The translations under genes were made by a program, and so were the position numbers. The notes beneath the pieces were generated by a model. That model was not told the DNA's origin. It did no database searches and was given only the letters and a program-made list of their open reading frames with translations. Shown here one piece after another: positions 11,960 to 23,484 of a stretch of DNA of 64,000 bases (the stretch's first letter is position 1; each line of letters begins with the position of its first letter). Origin of the DNA: Hermetia illucens (Eukaryota > Arthropoda > Insecta > Diptera > Stratiomyidae); the NCBI RefSeq assembly GCF_905115235.1, contig NC_051849.1, positions 41,405,017 through 41,469,016 of the forward strand, in the 5' to 3' direction.

Positions 11960-13060
11960 TTTGGTCTTCACGATTTCCTTAAAAGCTGTCTGGTAACCTA
12001 CCCTACGCTATTCCTCCATCTGAGGCAGGGTCTGCCACGTCCTCTTTTTCTACTATAAATGTTGCCCACCCACCGCGGCCTATTGAATCAAGCTTTATCA
12101 ACAGTTACACAATTGTGGAATTACTTACTTACTTAGTCAACGAAATCGTCTCCAGGGACTAACGATTCTTCGGAAGATTTTTCTCTCGAATGCGGCGAAA
12201 AGTTTGCAACTTTTCTTTCTATGAAATCAAGTGTCCGAGGAATACATGAGGATCTTTCTTGTACAGTAGCTCGTTTCACGCATATGTATATAGTTCCATT
12301 CGGTGGCGACCTAAAGCAAATCGAACCAAATGAAACCCTTCCACACATACAGGGTTCCAATCGGCAAACTCCTCACCCAAATAAAACCCGACAACTTTTA
12401 CAACTCATCATTAAAATGCACTCTCTGTGAAGTTAACACGTAAGTTGAACCGTGCGTGTGTGAAAACCTTAATTGCTTTTTGTTTCCTTCACACGAATTT
12501 AAACTGTATTGGAACCTGATAAAACTTACTTGTGCCGTAGGAGCATTCAGTTCTATAAGGTTTCAAATAGGTGCCCAATAGACCCCCACTTAAAACCTAA
12601 ACACCGTTTCACACTTGTCGGCAGCGACCTAAACTAAACATAAAACATACCTAAACTAAACCTAAAATAAACTGATTTGAATGAAACCGTATACGTGTGA
12701 AAAGCGCCTAAGGGCTAAGGGCGGATTTCGCCGTTACAACTGCTATCGGCTATGATTGTTAACCCTAGACAGGGGAAATTATCAACGATTTCAGTGTTAT
12801 ATTATCCTATCTTTGTTACTCTCAGTTGACTAGTGCTGTTTAATGTTAAAAAGGTTAAAAATGAAACGTAATGGACCATCCCCTTGTCTTAGACCCTTGT
12901 TATTGTCGGAAACTCTCGAAAGCGATCCTGCTACTTTTATCTGGCTCGGCACATTCGTCAGGATCTTCTATATTCTATCTATCTTCTATTAATTTTGTCG
13001 ATGCCACTCTCTCGGTCGTTTAGAGTTTTATCCTGACCTAGTTAGTTAGTTACTTAAAAG
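11960..13060 (-). mobile_element. LINE copy (same family as 54.3 kb), split by a MITE
   Basis: The reverse complement of 11975-12270 matches the 3' part of the LINE seen at 20211-20650 and 54300-55575. That part codes for the ILRRIF, LHEDG and YGRKRRGRP blocks in better copies. Sequence from about 12730 to 13030 continues the same element upstream. The break at about 12275-12713 is a separate insertion, so the LINE is older than it. Confidence 0.65.
12275..12713. mobile_element. MITE-like element nested in a LINE
   Basis: It interrupts a LINE whose two halves flank it. It begins TTTCACGCATATGTA and ends TATACGTGTGAAA, an imperfect terminal inverted repeat. Further in, GGCGACCTAAA near the left end answers the CGACCTAAACTAAAC repeats near the right end. 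There is no coding capacity. The superfamily is unclear; a hAT-like origin is possible. Confidence 0.5.
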
Positions 13061-13422
13061 GCTCTAAAACATCCCCTTAGAAAAACCTCCTGGCTCCTGC
13101 TGGTTAAATTGACAAAGGTAAAACAGCAAGTCATTCCGGGCTCTTGGGTGCAACATCACCTCAACATTCAATTTTCAAAAATCCTCTGTTACTCTTGCAT
13201 GTTCTATCGTGTGAAGTGGAAGCGGAAGTTCAAACTCACATATTTTTAAACCATTCATCTTGCTTTTCCGATGCTTCAACAGCTCTTGAAGTAAAAGTTC
13301 TGATTCTGTCATATTTTTGACGTAGGTCTTCTTTTTCTCATATTTCTTACAGTAGATTCATTCCGCAATGCTTTTATACTCTTTTACGCCAAACGTCGGC
13401 CATCTTGGGAGAGTGGGTTCCA

Positions 13423-13790
13423 CTACATAACGTAACCATCAATGCAATTGTTACCTTCCTTAATGTGTGCCACTTCCGGTTTCCGATCACAGTGCGTATG
13501 CGTGCCAGGCCTGTGCATGTCAGGCCAGCGTGTACTACTCTGTACTCCGATGATACGACGTAGCCAGGTGTTGACGAAGGGTCGGATCATTTGAGTAACA
13601 TTGGCGTTCACTTCCCATGTGCTACTCCAATATAGCAACACAGAAACAGCGTTAGCACAGAACAATCTGAACTTGATCTTGTACTTCCAGATCTTCGAGA
13701 AGGCAGTGAAAGCGGATCTAGCGCTGTTAATACATTTTGCATTAATCGTAAGTGTCACCGTCGGCAAAATCCTTTAAAATCCATTTTACC
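13423..13790 (-). mobile_element. RTE-like LINE, C-terminal RT region
   Basis: The minus-strand frame reads INSARSAFTAFSKIWK, YKIKFRLFCANAVSVLLY and STRWPDMH. This matches the RINKAR, KIKFRLFNTNVLSVLLYG and WPD blocks of this LINE family. It is a 5'- and 3'-truncated fragment. Confidence 0.75.
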
Positions 13791-14065
13791 ACCGTGCAGC
13801 ACTTGACGCTTTGTGCATCATATGTCACTCTGATAATGGCTATTGGTTTTCTTCCTGCGTAGAGCACACCAAATACCCTCCCTGGTCAAATTATGGAAAG
13901 CTTTTTCGAGACCACGCAGCTAAGCGGCTTTGCTCCGTTTGAGTAAATTAATGGCCGAAATTTCTCTTCTGCTTGAACAGTCCTTATCCCCATATTTCGG
14001 TGACTAGTCATTTCATAGACAAGAATAGGAATCTCACCGGATGTGATACAGTTAAGAACCATGGT

Positions 14066-14440
14066 GAAATATTTTTTTGAGAATTGCGGGGTCCTAAATC
14101 TGCATCAACCTGCTTACGGGCCGGACCAAATGGGGAGTAACTTACTTCCTCTTTTTCCTCGTTTCCTCGTTCCTCGTTTATGGCTTAGCACCCAATTTAT
14201 AAAAATATTAGGCGACGACGGCTTTACGGTTTCTTACCAGGGTAGAGGCAAATCATCAGACGCTGCCTCACCTTTACCCTGGGAGCAGCGTGACCAAAGC
14301 GACTCGCATGACTACGAATTATATTCAGCGCAAATCCGCCCATACTATTGACCAAAGTTTGACCAGAACTGAAAACATTTTTCTAAGAATCGCGCATAGA
14401 TGCGGACTTAAGACCCCGCAATTCATAAAAAAATATTTTC
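14066..14440. mobile_element. 375-bp inverted-repeat element carrying a hairpin
   Basis: About 41 bp at the left (GAAATATTTTTTTGAG then AATTGCGGGGTCC) recurs as its reverse complement at 14399-14440 (GACCCCGCAATT as the inner part), with a few mismatches. A 46-nt perfect-stem hairpin lies inside at 14237-14282. It has the structure of a MITE or foldback element and no gene. Related sequence, with the parts in a different order, occurs at 24.6 and 34.5 kb. Confidence 0.65.
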
Positions 14441-14469
14441 AGCTCTGACCGGTAGAATTCTGCACAACT

Positions 14470-16270
14470 ATGTCAACTGGTTCAATGGCAGCAACAGACT
14501 TCACCTACTCAATTCATTTAATCAAATTTGAAAAAAAACTCCAACCAGTTCTGGAATGGAAGAACATAAAAATTGTATCGGTTTCCAAGAAAGACAAAGA
14601 TCCCTCGAACATAGTAAACTACAGACCTATTTCTCTAATTGACGTGTATTCAAAAATTTTAAATGCCATGATGAAGGCGAGACTTACATTGCTTATGGAA
14701 ACTAAGGGTACTCTCTCGGAACACTGCAGTAAAAGCTATTACATTGGACATCAGACATGAGAGAGTTGACCTCAAAACTTTGGTCAATATTATGAGAATG
14801 AATAAAATCCCAGCTAACATCTACACGTGGGTGTTGAGGTCTCCTGAAGTTAGGCACCTAATGCTGGACAAACGGTCTGAAACAGTTAGAAATGGCTTAC
14901 CCCAGGGAAGCGTTCTGAACCCAACGCTTTTCAACTTATACATAACCACTCTTTATAACAAAATATATGAATTAGTACATATCTATCAAAATGCTGATGA
15001 CTTTCTGCACAGCAGCAGTACATAAAGATAATCAGCGTATCGACAAACTTCTATAGAACAAAGTCAACACCGCCAATATGATAGGAAAGGCAATGAGAGC
15101 GGCAAGAATTGTCATATTCTCTACGGGCTCCTCCTGTGGGCTCAAACCCAAAAAAGCAGTTGAACTGTTTCAAACAGTGGTTAGACCGGTTTTCAATTTC
15201 GCTGCTACTTCTACTGTTAGATCACCCAAATATCTAGAAAATACTGATGAAAACAGCACCTTTCCACGTTTCCCATGCACTTGCTAATGAACCTCCACAC
15301 AAATTTAGAAAAAACCTCCTAACAACCAAAGAGTTGATGAGGCTTAAAAGAACTTCACCATCCTCTTATAAAGAAATGACCGAAAGCCCGTCTGCCAACA
15401 ATGGCCTCTCGAAAGTATATAATTGTTTCAGGGAAGTTTTTAACCTCAAGGTAACTCACGAGAGTAATTGCTCAACTAGAAGACTGGAAGTCTCAAATGG
15501 GTCGAACAAGTATGAATGAGAACGATGACGGTCCTCTCTACGGAACTCATAGGTATTAAGCAGGCTACACTGCTGGCCAAGAATAAAGCTAAGGAGAAAG
15601 TAGTCATTATAACGGACAATTAAAAAATCTGTACACTGCTCAAGAACCAAAAGACCAACCATCAAATCGTATGAGAGATCGTCAGCGAAATTGAGAGTTC
15701 AGTCATATGGGTCCAGGCAAAAAGTGGAATCCACCTTAATAGAAGGGTGCACTGAGCAGCTAAAGGAACCATCTATAGTGGGTCCAAACGAACAAGCCCA
15801 CTTGCTGAGAATGACACGTTCAAAACAGGATCAGGCAGTTATAGTATCAAGAAATCTCCAGAGCAGGGTTTTTGCTAGCTTCTTCCCCACACCACCTGTG
15901 AAATTACCAGAATTCATTGATTCGTAAACAGCTCCCACAATCATGACCCTCAACAGACACTATTCGGGTCGTGGATACTTCAAGTGTTTTCTCTTTACAA
16001 TTGGTAAACTACACAAAACTACTACACATACAAGGAGTCTCAGCTATAAAGGGCAAATTGCCTCTACGACTAAGTGACAGCTGGCATACATAGGGCCAGA
16101 GCCTAGCCATTTTTCGTCTTCAGGCATGGTCATCGTAAGCCGGACCAGGGAACTTAGCTCACTCTGATGTAGCCTACCAGGACATCGTGGGACAATTACC
16201 TAGATACTCTTCCTCAAATTGGAGGAAAAGCATACGCGTGTGGCTTCCTATTGTCTGGATTGTAAATGCT
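14470..16270 (+). mobile_element. I-like LINE: RT and RNase H, broken
   Basis: The plus strand codes in order for WKNIKIVSVSKKDKDPSN and YRPISLIDVYSKI (RT block 1), NGLPQGSVLNPTLFNLY (RT block 4), YQNADDF (catalytic FADD-type block), then an RNase H start (STELIGIKQATLLAKN.AKEKVVI) at about 15536-15615 and its WVQAK end block at 15710. RNase H after RT is typical of the I clade. It has several frame breaks and looks old. Confidence 0.8.
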
Positions 16271-16479
16271 ATTGTTTCATTCACAAAAAATAGTTCCATA
16301 CACCGATTCGGCAGTGGTAGCGGTAGATTATCTGATGCAGTTAAGCAAGTTTAGACAGCATTGTACGAGTATCTCCAGCCCAATGGACACCTGAGGCGAT
16401 TACTAATTTGTGATATTTCAGTGGTTGACCCTGCGGATTCTTGTCATCTAAGCACTATCAAGGTACGTCCAAAGAGAGG

Positions 16480-16800
16480 AGACATTTTTGATTGCTTTTA
16501 GTGAAACTGCCGATTTTCTATAAAACTGTACTGAACTTTTCAAACAGCTCAAGATGTATCTTTGCGTTCTCCATGTTTGTATATCTTACTAATCAATCCG
16601 CTTTTGTTGGAATAACCAAATGTCTATTTATTCGCCATTTATTTATGAATAAAAAACATCAAAAATGTAATATTTTTCTGTCCATTCTAGTATTATATGC
16701 CCCAAATATTTTTGTTTGTACTAAAGTTAACCGCCTAACTTTATGAGTTTGTCTAGTGTATCCTCTCCGTAGCAAACTCATAGACTTCGCTTCCAATCTT
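16480..16800. other. A/T-rich spacer, nothing recognised
   Basis: Low-complexity A/T-rich DNA between the LINE tail and the duplicated upstream block of exon C. The ORF at 16492-16746 is chance-like, with no motif. Confidence 0.4.
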
Positions 16801-16809
16801 TTTATAAGA

Positions 16810-17110
16810 AAACATTATTCTTAACAATTAAGACGTCAATACTTCAACAAATATAAAGACGCCCCCGGCAACAAGCAGGAGACTGTTTAGAACTGGGTTA
16901 TCCAATCGTTATACATTAAATGATAATTTTTATTTGGGTTCATACTTTGAAGCTGCTCATGAATTATTCAAATTTTAACAGGTCCAAGTACGGTCCGTGA
17001 TTCTCTCATCTAAAAGTAAAGCAAGATATTCATTAAGTCGTTAACACTTTTTGGCCATCCAATTGAATGGAATGTACGAATGTCTAGAGCCATTTTGGAC
17101 ACCTGTAAAA
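16810..17110 (+). repeat. Duplicated upstream region shared with exon B
   Basis: From about 16810 the sequence parallels 9740-10037: AACATTATTCTT, the TTTAGAACTGGGT block, TTATACATTAAA.GATAAT and then GGTCCAAGTACG at 16981. The duplication unit therefore included at least 300 bp of 5' flank together with the exon, copied about 7.07 kb apart. Confidence 0.75.
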
Positions 17111-17440
17111 ATGAATATTGCATCTGAAGTTCGGTGTACTTTATACCTTGTGATTTTTAATCTTTTTTTACCATTGCTGCATCCGTCACTCGCGAAGACT
17201 GAAATAGATGGGTCGCTCAGCACGCGTTTATCTAGACAAAAACGTTTCTTTGTTTTTCTGAAGTCTTCAACAATGTCCGTGGGTATGGCCGTTGCTAAAA
17301 GAGTGTCCCAACCTTCACCGACATCAACAGTTATCGTTATCGGTCTTGGAAGTGCCTACGATTTACCTACAAAAGTTGACGATTGGAGGTGGAGGTTGAA
17401 GTTTAGAAATAGAACCATGAATCCACCAAATAAAGACAAA
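17111..17440 (+). CDS. Exon C: DM4/12-family first exon, paralog of B
   Basis: The exon has 110 codons, the same length as B, and ends in a phase-0 donor (AAA|GTGAGT). The unspliced frame stops soon after. Its signal peptide is TLYLVIFNLFLPLLHP, then a propeptide with the furin-type site R-Q-K-R, FFVFLKSST and the end motif VDDWRWRLKFRNR. I took the ATG that aligns with exon B; the frame is open 20 codons further upstream, but that part is not shared. No downstream DM4/12 exon is visible before exon D. An intact frame, donor and upstream block in a diverged duplicate argue for use rather than decay. Confidence 0.75.
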
Positions 17441-17889
17441 GTGAGTGAATAAGAATTACTTTGTACCCTAGTTAATTAAAAAGTTTCGTTCAGTTTATTG
17501 ATAAAATTCAGTGAAAATGTCAGCGTTTAGCAGCATCCGTTTGATTAAAACTTTTCAATATATTCATTGCATCAGGGTCCATTAAAAACATATGACAAAG
17601 ATAAGCATCTACTGTCAGCTCGAACTCCCATATCGATAAGCTAACATGTTTGCAAAGGTGGAAGTGACCCTTCTGTACTTCTGAGTCCTTATCCTTATGT
17701 GTTAAAACGATTATACAAATTTCAACTTTTTAACTGGAAATGCTTCGTTAAATTATTATATCATAACAAGACTAACTCAGTCAACAAACGAACGACCCTT
17801 TTAAAGCTATCCAAGAAGACAAGTCTAATTGATTCAATAGTTAGACCAATCAACCAAGTGAGCCCTTGTCAACGCGAATTACACGTTCA

Positions 17890-18660
17890 TACCATCGGAA
17901 ACGCCTCTCTCGTAATTTGTCCATGATCGGTACAATCCCCATTTCGTATGTGATCATGGCATGTTACGCCACCGGTCGAATGCATCCGCAAAGCGTGGTA
18001 CATTATTTTTTATAGTCGGCTAGCACTCGAAAGCAAATATTACGACAGGGCGTACGGCGCTATGGTACATTTTAGATTTGCAACGTTCGTTGATGCGTCG
18101 ATAAAAAGAACACTAGTCTTCACAATGCGATTCATTACTGGCTGATAGCATTGGTCCGAGAATTTCTGGGTAATTCGTTGCCACTGATAGTACTGGTGCC
18201 TGTTTTATTGGGGTCGGTAGTCAAAAATTCAACTTTATTCAGAGTCAGTTCGAAACACTTCACACTTCGAACTTTACTTTTGGGATCGTGGCAGAGCAAT
18301 TTAACCCAGCGCACGAGTTCTCCTGGTATTAGGTGTTGCCGTCAAGCATTCTAGACGAGTTCATGTGGCATACATTCAAACGCCTTCTCTAGATCCACAA
18401 ATGCAATTCAAAGCTCTTTCTCACGGTGTTCCTCCATTAGTAATCGCAGTTCTTAACAAATCCGGCTTGATTCATTTACTACCTTTCTTTTCCCATATTG
18501 GAACCGTGATGATTTCTTACCAGTTAGTTAATTTTCTACCTTCCTCCATAACCTGATTGAAGAACTCGCTGAGTCTCAGCTCTCTGCTTTCGAGAACTCA
18601 TATGTGACCTCTTTCAGTCCTACTGCTTCCTCCGATTTCATTTCTTTAATTGTTTCCTCG
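17890..18660 (-). mobile_element. RTE-like LINE (DLEKAF type)
   Basis: On the minus strand about 18420-18355 codes for AFVDLEKAFECMPHEL, the first catalytic block of RTE-type RTs. The sequence near 18050 is the decayed ALYG.ECWP region. Frame-broken. Confidence 0.7.
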
Positions 18661-18689
18661 ACTTCAGTGGCGTTGACATGAAGGTCCTG

Positions 18690-19575
18690 GGAGTTTAATG
18701 TGAGTATCTGCCATGTAGGCATAATCCAACGGTCCTCTTCGGACACGGATTGATTTGGAGATTACAATCAGAGCTCCGCCATGACTGGCACAGCGGTACT
18801 GATTTATACTGAATGAAGATTCAATATTCATACCAGTGGATGCGAGGCCTATCTATCACCTCTGTTGCAACTAAGTGGTAGTTGTACAACGCAACATTAA
18901 GCTTGAGCTCCAAGGAGCTCTGCCCCCGATGTAGGCATGACCACAACCACCATAAAACTCCCAAAAGGGGGCCAACCGCAAATAACCGGCCCGAGTGCAG
19001 ATCCTCCAGAAATTCTCATGAAGGGCTCCCAGGGACCATCCCGGTTCCTATGGTTCAAGATAACCTCGAATGATACTTCATGGCAAGAATCACTTCAGAT
19101 GAGTCCTCTTTAGGCTCAGGCCTCATCGACTTCCTCGAGCACGTGATGCAGGGCACAGTGGCGTGGATAGTTACGGATAGTTGATTTACATTGGTATCTG
19201 TCGCGTGGACCTAATCCAACGGTCTTCTTAAGACAGGGATTGATTTTATGACTGCAATCAGAGCCCCGCTAAGACAAGCATAACGATACCAGTCTATACT
19301 GAGTCCATGCAACATCAAATTCGAGGCTAGAAGGTCTTTATTCGCTTGGACGCAACAACCGAGCTAAACGCACATCCAACAGGAATTCTCCTTAAACATG
19401 TGAATTCAGGGGCTATCCCGGTTCCCATGGTATCAGTATACCCCTGGTAAGGTTCCGTGACCTATTCGTACTCCAGATGAGTGTGAGTGCAGACTCGAGT
19501 CTGGTCGACCTGATTAGGCCTTTAGAACATACGCCTTCTGCATCACGGCCAGCAAACCAATGTGATATAGCGTCT
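18690..19575. repeat. Two tandem units of a dispersed ~485-bp repeat
   Basis: The block AATCCAACGGTC through GCAATCAGAG.CCCGC occurs near 18723 and again near 19208 in the same orientation. The second half (AACCGCAAATAACC, GGACCATCCCGGTTCC, GACTCGAGTCTG.TCG) matches 29170-29550. It has no coding content. Tandem units like this are typical of a LINE 5' UTR, but I cannot connect them to a specific ORF. Confidence 0.5.
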
Positions 19576-19629
19576 CCCTCTCCGTCTTCCTAACCGCCAC
19601 TTTTGAGAACCAGTGGTGCTGACAGAATT

Positions 19630-20200
19630 GCTTCAAATATCAACAGTGAATGTGGAAACGGAGGATGATCAAATTTTCCCGGCTCGAAGATCTAAAGTGT
19701 TCATTATCTGTGCGCGTTGGTATCAGATTTTTGGCAATTCGATATAGATTTCTCTTGTGGTCTCGAGGATCCAGTTTATTGTAAAGATTTTTATCGTCAT
19801 TCCAGAGCGAAGTATCTCGGTTGATGAGCCACCTCCCATGCCTGTTGACCCCGAGAATTGCATGAGCTGCCTTGTGGATTGTATTTTTAACGGTCTACGA
19901 TTCAGTGTCAATTGCAAACACAATAACCACATTCTCGATCTAAAATTGACCAACATTTCTGATACCCGGTTCATTTTATTTTATACAATCCGCCTCTGGA
20001 AGGTAATTTCTATGTAAATCGACCCGATACAGCCGCGTCGCACTTCCCCCAAACTCAACATCCACAAGGCTGATTTCCGAGCTTTAAAAGATTTTCTTAA
20101 AGCAGTTGACAGGAGTGGGGTGTTGGGAAATTAATCAGGCAATTAGGCTGTTTTAGTATTTCGTGACTTTTTGAAAAACCTTCTTCCCTGCTTCGTTTCT
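19630..20200. other. Unclassified; overlapping ORFs without motif
   Basis: ORFs of 83 codons (minus, 19723-19974) and 86 codons (plus, 19757-20017) overlap. Neither has a recognisable domain, signal peptide or splice context. I make no gene call. Confidence 0.3.
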
Positions 20201-20210
20201 GTTCGTCATC

Positions 20211-20650
20211 CTCATCATTATCAATGGCGCAACAACCGGTATCCGGTCTAGACCTGCTTAATTAGAAACTTCAGACACCCTGGTTTTGCGTCGAGGTCCA
20301 CCAATTCGATATCCCTAAAAGCTGTCTAGCGTTCTGACCTACGCCATTATTACATCTCAGGCAGGGTCTGACTCGTCTTCTTTTTCTACCATAGATATAG
20401 ACTCTTTGGGCTAGATCATCCTCACTTATACGGATTAAGTGACCCGCCCACCGCAACCTGTTGAGCCGGGTTTTAGGTTTAGCTCATAGATTTCGTCGCT
20501 ATGTAGGCTACGGAATCGTTCATTCTCATGTAGGGGATCAAAAATTCTTCGGAAGATTCTTCTCTGGAATGCGGCTTAGAATTCGCAATTTTTCTTGCTA
20601 AGTCTCCGAGGAATACATGGGGACTCACAAGATCATAGTCTTGTACAGTG
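20211..20650 (-). mobile_element. LINE 3' part (YGRKRR family)
   Basis: The minus strand codes for RWAGHLIRISEDD and YGRKRRRVRPCLR, then (upstream in the element) the IANSKPHSREESSEE region. This is the C-terminal tail of the same LINE as at 54300-55575. 5'-truncated. Confidence 0.7.
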
Positions 20651-20669
20651 AGTTCCTGAATCAAATCAG

Positions 20670-20870
20670 GGTAATAATCTCTCTAATAATCTCTCTCATT
20701 CCGCTCGCCCGAGATTACCCTGATTTGACTCAGGTACTCATTCACAGCTGAGTCAACTGGTATCCGACGTCAAATCACGATACAAATTCCACTGCCATCA
20801 GTAAGATTTGAACCGCGACTTTTCGTTAGACAACCTTGTGCAACCACTCAGCTATCCAGACACATATGCA
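20670..20870 (-). mobile_element. tRNA-derived SINE, nearly full head
   Basis: The reverse complement starts GTGTCTGGATAGCTGAGTGG (A box), continues with TCGCGGTTCAAATCTTAC (B box) and then the SINE body (CTGAGTCAAATCAGGGTAAT). It matches the copy at 47831-48100 but lacks its 3' third. A short plus-orientation piece of the same body lies just left (20649-20676), making a local palindrome. Confidence 0.75.
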
Positions 20871-20999
20871 TATATTAGGTGAGAATATCCTTTCGCCTGA
20901 TGGTGACATTGGGTTAGGTAGTTTCTGAGAATGGGTCCGTTTCATTTTTCATTCGATTAAAGGTCACCAGAAAAGTCAAAACTAACAGACAATTGCATC

Positions 21000-21940
21000 C
21001 CATCCACGCAACGACCGTCGCTCCAATGCCCACTATTTAGACGTAGCTAACAGGCGCTACTGTACGTGGATGGCAGGTTTAGCATTTACAAACACTACAA
21101 CCAAACTGATCTCAGTCATCCCATCCAACATCTCCCTCAATAAGACGAGTTTCCAGTCGCGAGCTCGTCTCGACATAGGGTGAACCATCATCTCTTCTTT
21201 ACATAGACACCATCACACTACAAGTCAAACAACCTGACCGTGAGAGGACTCGATTTCACGTACTCCGACCAGGAATTTTTTGATGATTTGTATCACTTAG
21301 GCATTACCAATGCATGTGTCATACGGCCGTATGAGATGAACGCCTCCACATGTAATTCGAAACCCGTAAATCTCTTTCTTCTTCGTCAAAGCTAGCAGCT
21401 AGCATTAAATTTCCTTATGAAATTCAAATCTCTCTACAATGACCTCATCCATCTATACACAGTCCTCCAGAGCGATCCAATAAGATACTCATACTAACAC
21501 CATCCCCCACCCATAGATATCCCAAACATACCCAAATAAAACAGTATTTACCACAACGACAAACTAGTCTTATTCAATAGGCCTGGCCTTGTATACTAAA
21601 TCGCCCAATAACCTAGACCACCTCGGCAAGCGCCCGATTCTTTCCCACTAAACGTTTTCCAATCTATCGTCCTTCATCCACCATCCCAAGGGCAATTCTT
21701 TAAGACTTTTCCCCTTTTATTTATTGTTAGAGATACGATCCAGCATTAAGTTAAGTCATAAGCTAATCCTCTAAATGAATTCGGATAGTAAAGTTTGAGT
21801 TATCAAAGAGATTTTTCGATATAGCAAGTCGGAATCTTCAAAAGACACTGGCCTAGACACAGCAATACATGAGATTTTTACGCACTAAAACTACCCCGGC
21901 TCTCCCCGACCCATGGAACATTTACTTCACGGGTCGAGGT
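21000..21940. other. Unclassified repeat-like DNA
   Basis: Pyrimidine-rich sequence with no long ORF and no protein signature. It lies next to an R1-like fragment and may be part of it, but I cannot show this. Confidence 0.3.
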
Positions 21941-21949
21941 TAGCTAACT

Positions 21950-22660
21950 CTAGTTTGGTTTACTTTCTTTTATACGCGGCGACCGTAACCACGCTTCCCT
22001 CCTCTCCTCTGCCTTTCGAAGTTTACTCGCAATAAATCCGATCATGGAATTGATCGCATCCCAATCCTCCTCTATTAAAGATCTCTCTATTAAAAAATCT
22101 CTCCCCTTATTATTATTCATTTGCATTAAAGGAGAGACGGACTTCGGGTTGTATATGTTTGTCATCTCATCTGTCAAGACGTCAATTGGCATCTTTCCAT
22201 AAATATAGTACGCTGCATTATCTGAGACAGGCCTGAAGGTACACACCCTTAGGACTATCCTTCTATAGACTGCAATCATTTTATGACGTCAAATGAGATC
22301 TACAATGTCTTTCCCCAAACTGGGACTGCATAGAGCAGAATCCACCCTGACCATGAGCAGTTTCCAAGTATGCTATACTTGCTAATGAAGACGACTCCGT
22401 TTTTTCCTCCGCAAGTGCCATTTCAGCGCTCTCTAACCGACCCTTAACGGTGCTAAAGGTTTCGGATAAGTAGAACTCAGCATCTTCTATATGCTTCGCA
22501 ACTAGCAGCGAGATAGACGGGAATTCCAACTTTCAATTGGCCCAATTTAATTCGTTTCTCACGTCCAAGGTCATTACCACACAATATTTGCTGGAACTAC
22601 CCTTTTGGTGGCCTGCATCTTCAGCCAAGCGGGTTGATATTACTTATCGTCACAAAGTAA
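21950..22660 (-). mobile_element. R1-like LINE fragment
   Basis: On the minus strand about 22600-22540 codes for CVVMTLDVRNELNWAN, the R1 RT block with the first catalytic Asp. The frame at 22279-21950 reads YRRIVLRVCTFRPVSDNAA and MPIDVLTDEM, the R1 C-terminal region. The RT middle is deleted between them. Confidence 0.75.
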
Positions 22661-22669
22661 TGTTAGAAA

Positions 22670-23290
22670 ACTTAAATTTTCACTAGCATTAAGAATTATC
22701 TCGTCTATATAAGTTGACCAACATGTGGAAGTCATTGCAGGCCAACGTTCTATCGCTACAATATATTCGGTACAAAAGAATAACGTCGAAGGGAGGAGGT
22801 ACACGGTATAAGTTTTAGTTGCTCAAGTCAGAAGGGAGAAGATGAGAAGGATATGATTCTCCTCAGACTCAGAATTGAGACATACAACGAAATAACTTTT
22901 TTTCATAATTTTCACCCCAGGTACGGATATGCGGAATGCTTTAAACAACCTAGGTAAGATGTTTTTCGCAGAAATAAAGGGATCCATAGACACAAACTAC
23001 CACTTTCAATCTATAATACAATTCTTCCAAATTCCGTCATACTTCTCTCTGAAGTGTCTTGCCTATTTGGATTGATTTCATTATACTCACGTTCTTATGA
23101 TGATACTATTTTGCCTAGTCTGAAGTCTGAACCAAGTCGCTTCCGCTACCGATCGTGTCAAATAATACCATTAGTCATTCGTTCTTTCGCAATATCTTGG
23201 CGCCTAGTCTATCCCAAAGAACACATACATACATCTACATCTATAGTAAAGAATATAATCATCCACCCATGAATTCAAAGCTACTTGATA
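22670..23290. other. No gene recognised
   Basis: A/T-rich DNA with ORFs below 75 codons and no motif. It leads into the duplicated upstream block of exon D. Confidence 0.35.
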
Positions 23291-23484
23291 TGAGTCCCTG
23301 AATTACTAATCAAGTTGCGGCAAATTTTGTTAGACCTTTGTAACCAGATTTTGAATTACTGCCCCATTGATAATTGATTTATTCCACTTGCGTGACAAGC
23401 ATATGTACACCTTTGCATACTGAATATTCCAAAAACGGTTTCTAGCCACTGATGAAGTGCTCAGACACTGGTCGCGAAAAAACG
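23290..23484 (+). repeat. Upstream block duplicated before exons D and E
   Basis: From TCCCTGAATTACTAATCAAG at about 23294 the sequence runs parallel to 31092-31272, including TTGAATTACTGCCCCA.TGAT, TGATTTATTCCACTTGC and GCATACTGAATATTCCAA. About 190 bp of 5' flank was copied along with the exon. It probably holds the promoter. Confidence 0.75.
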
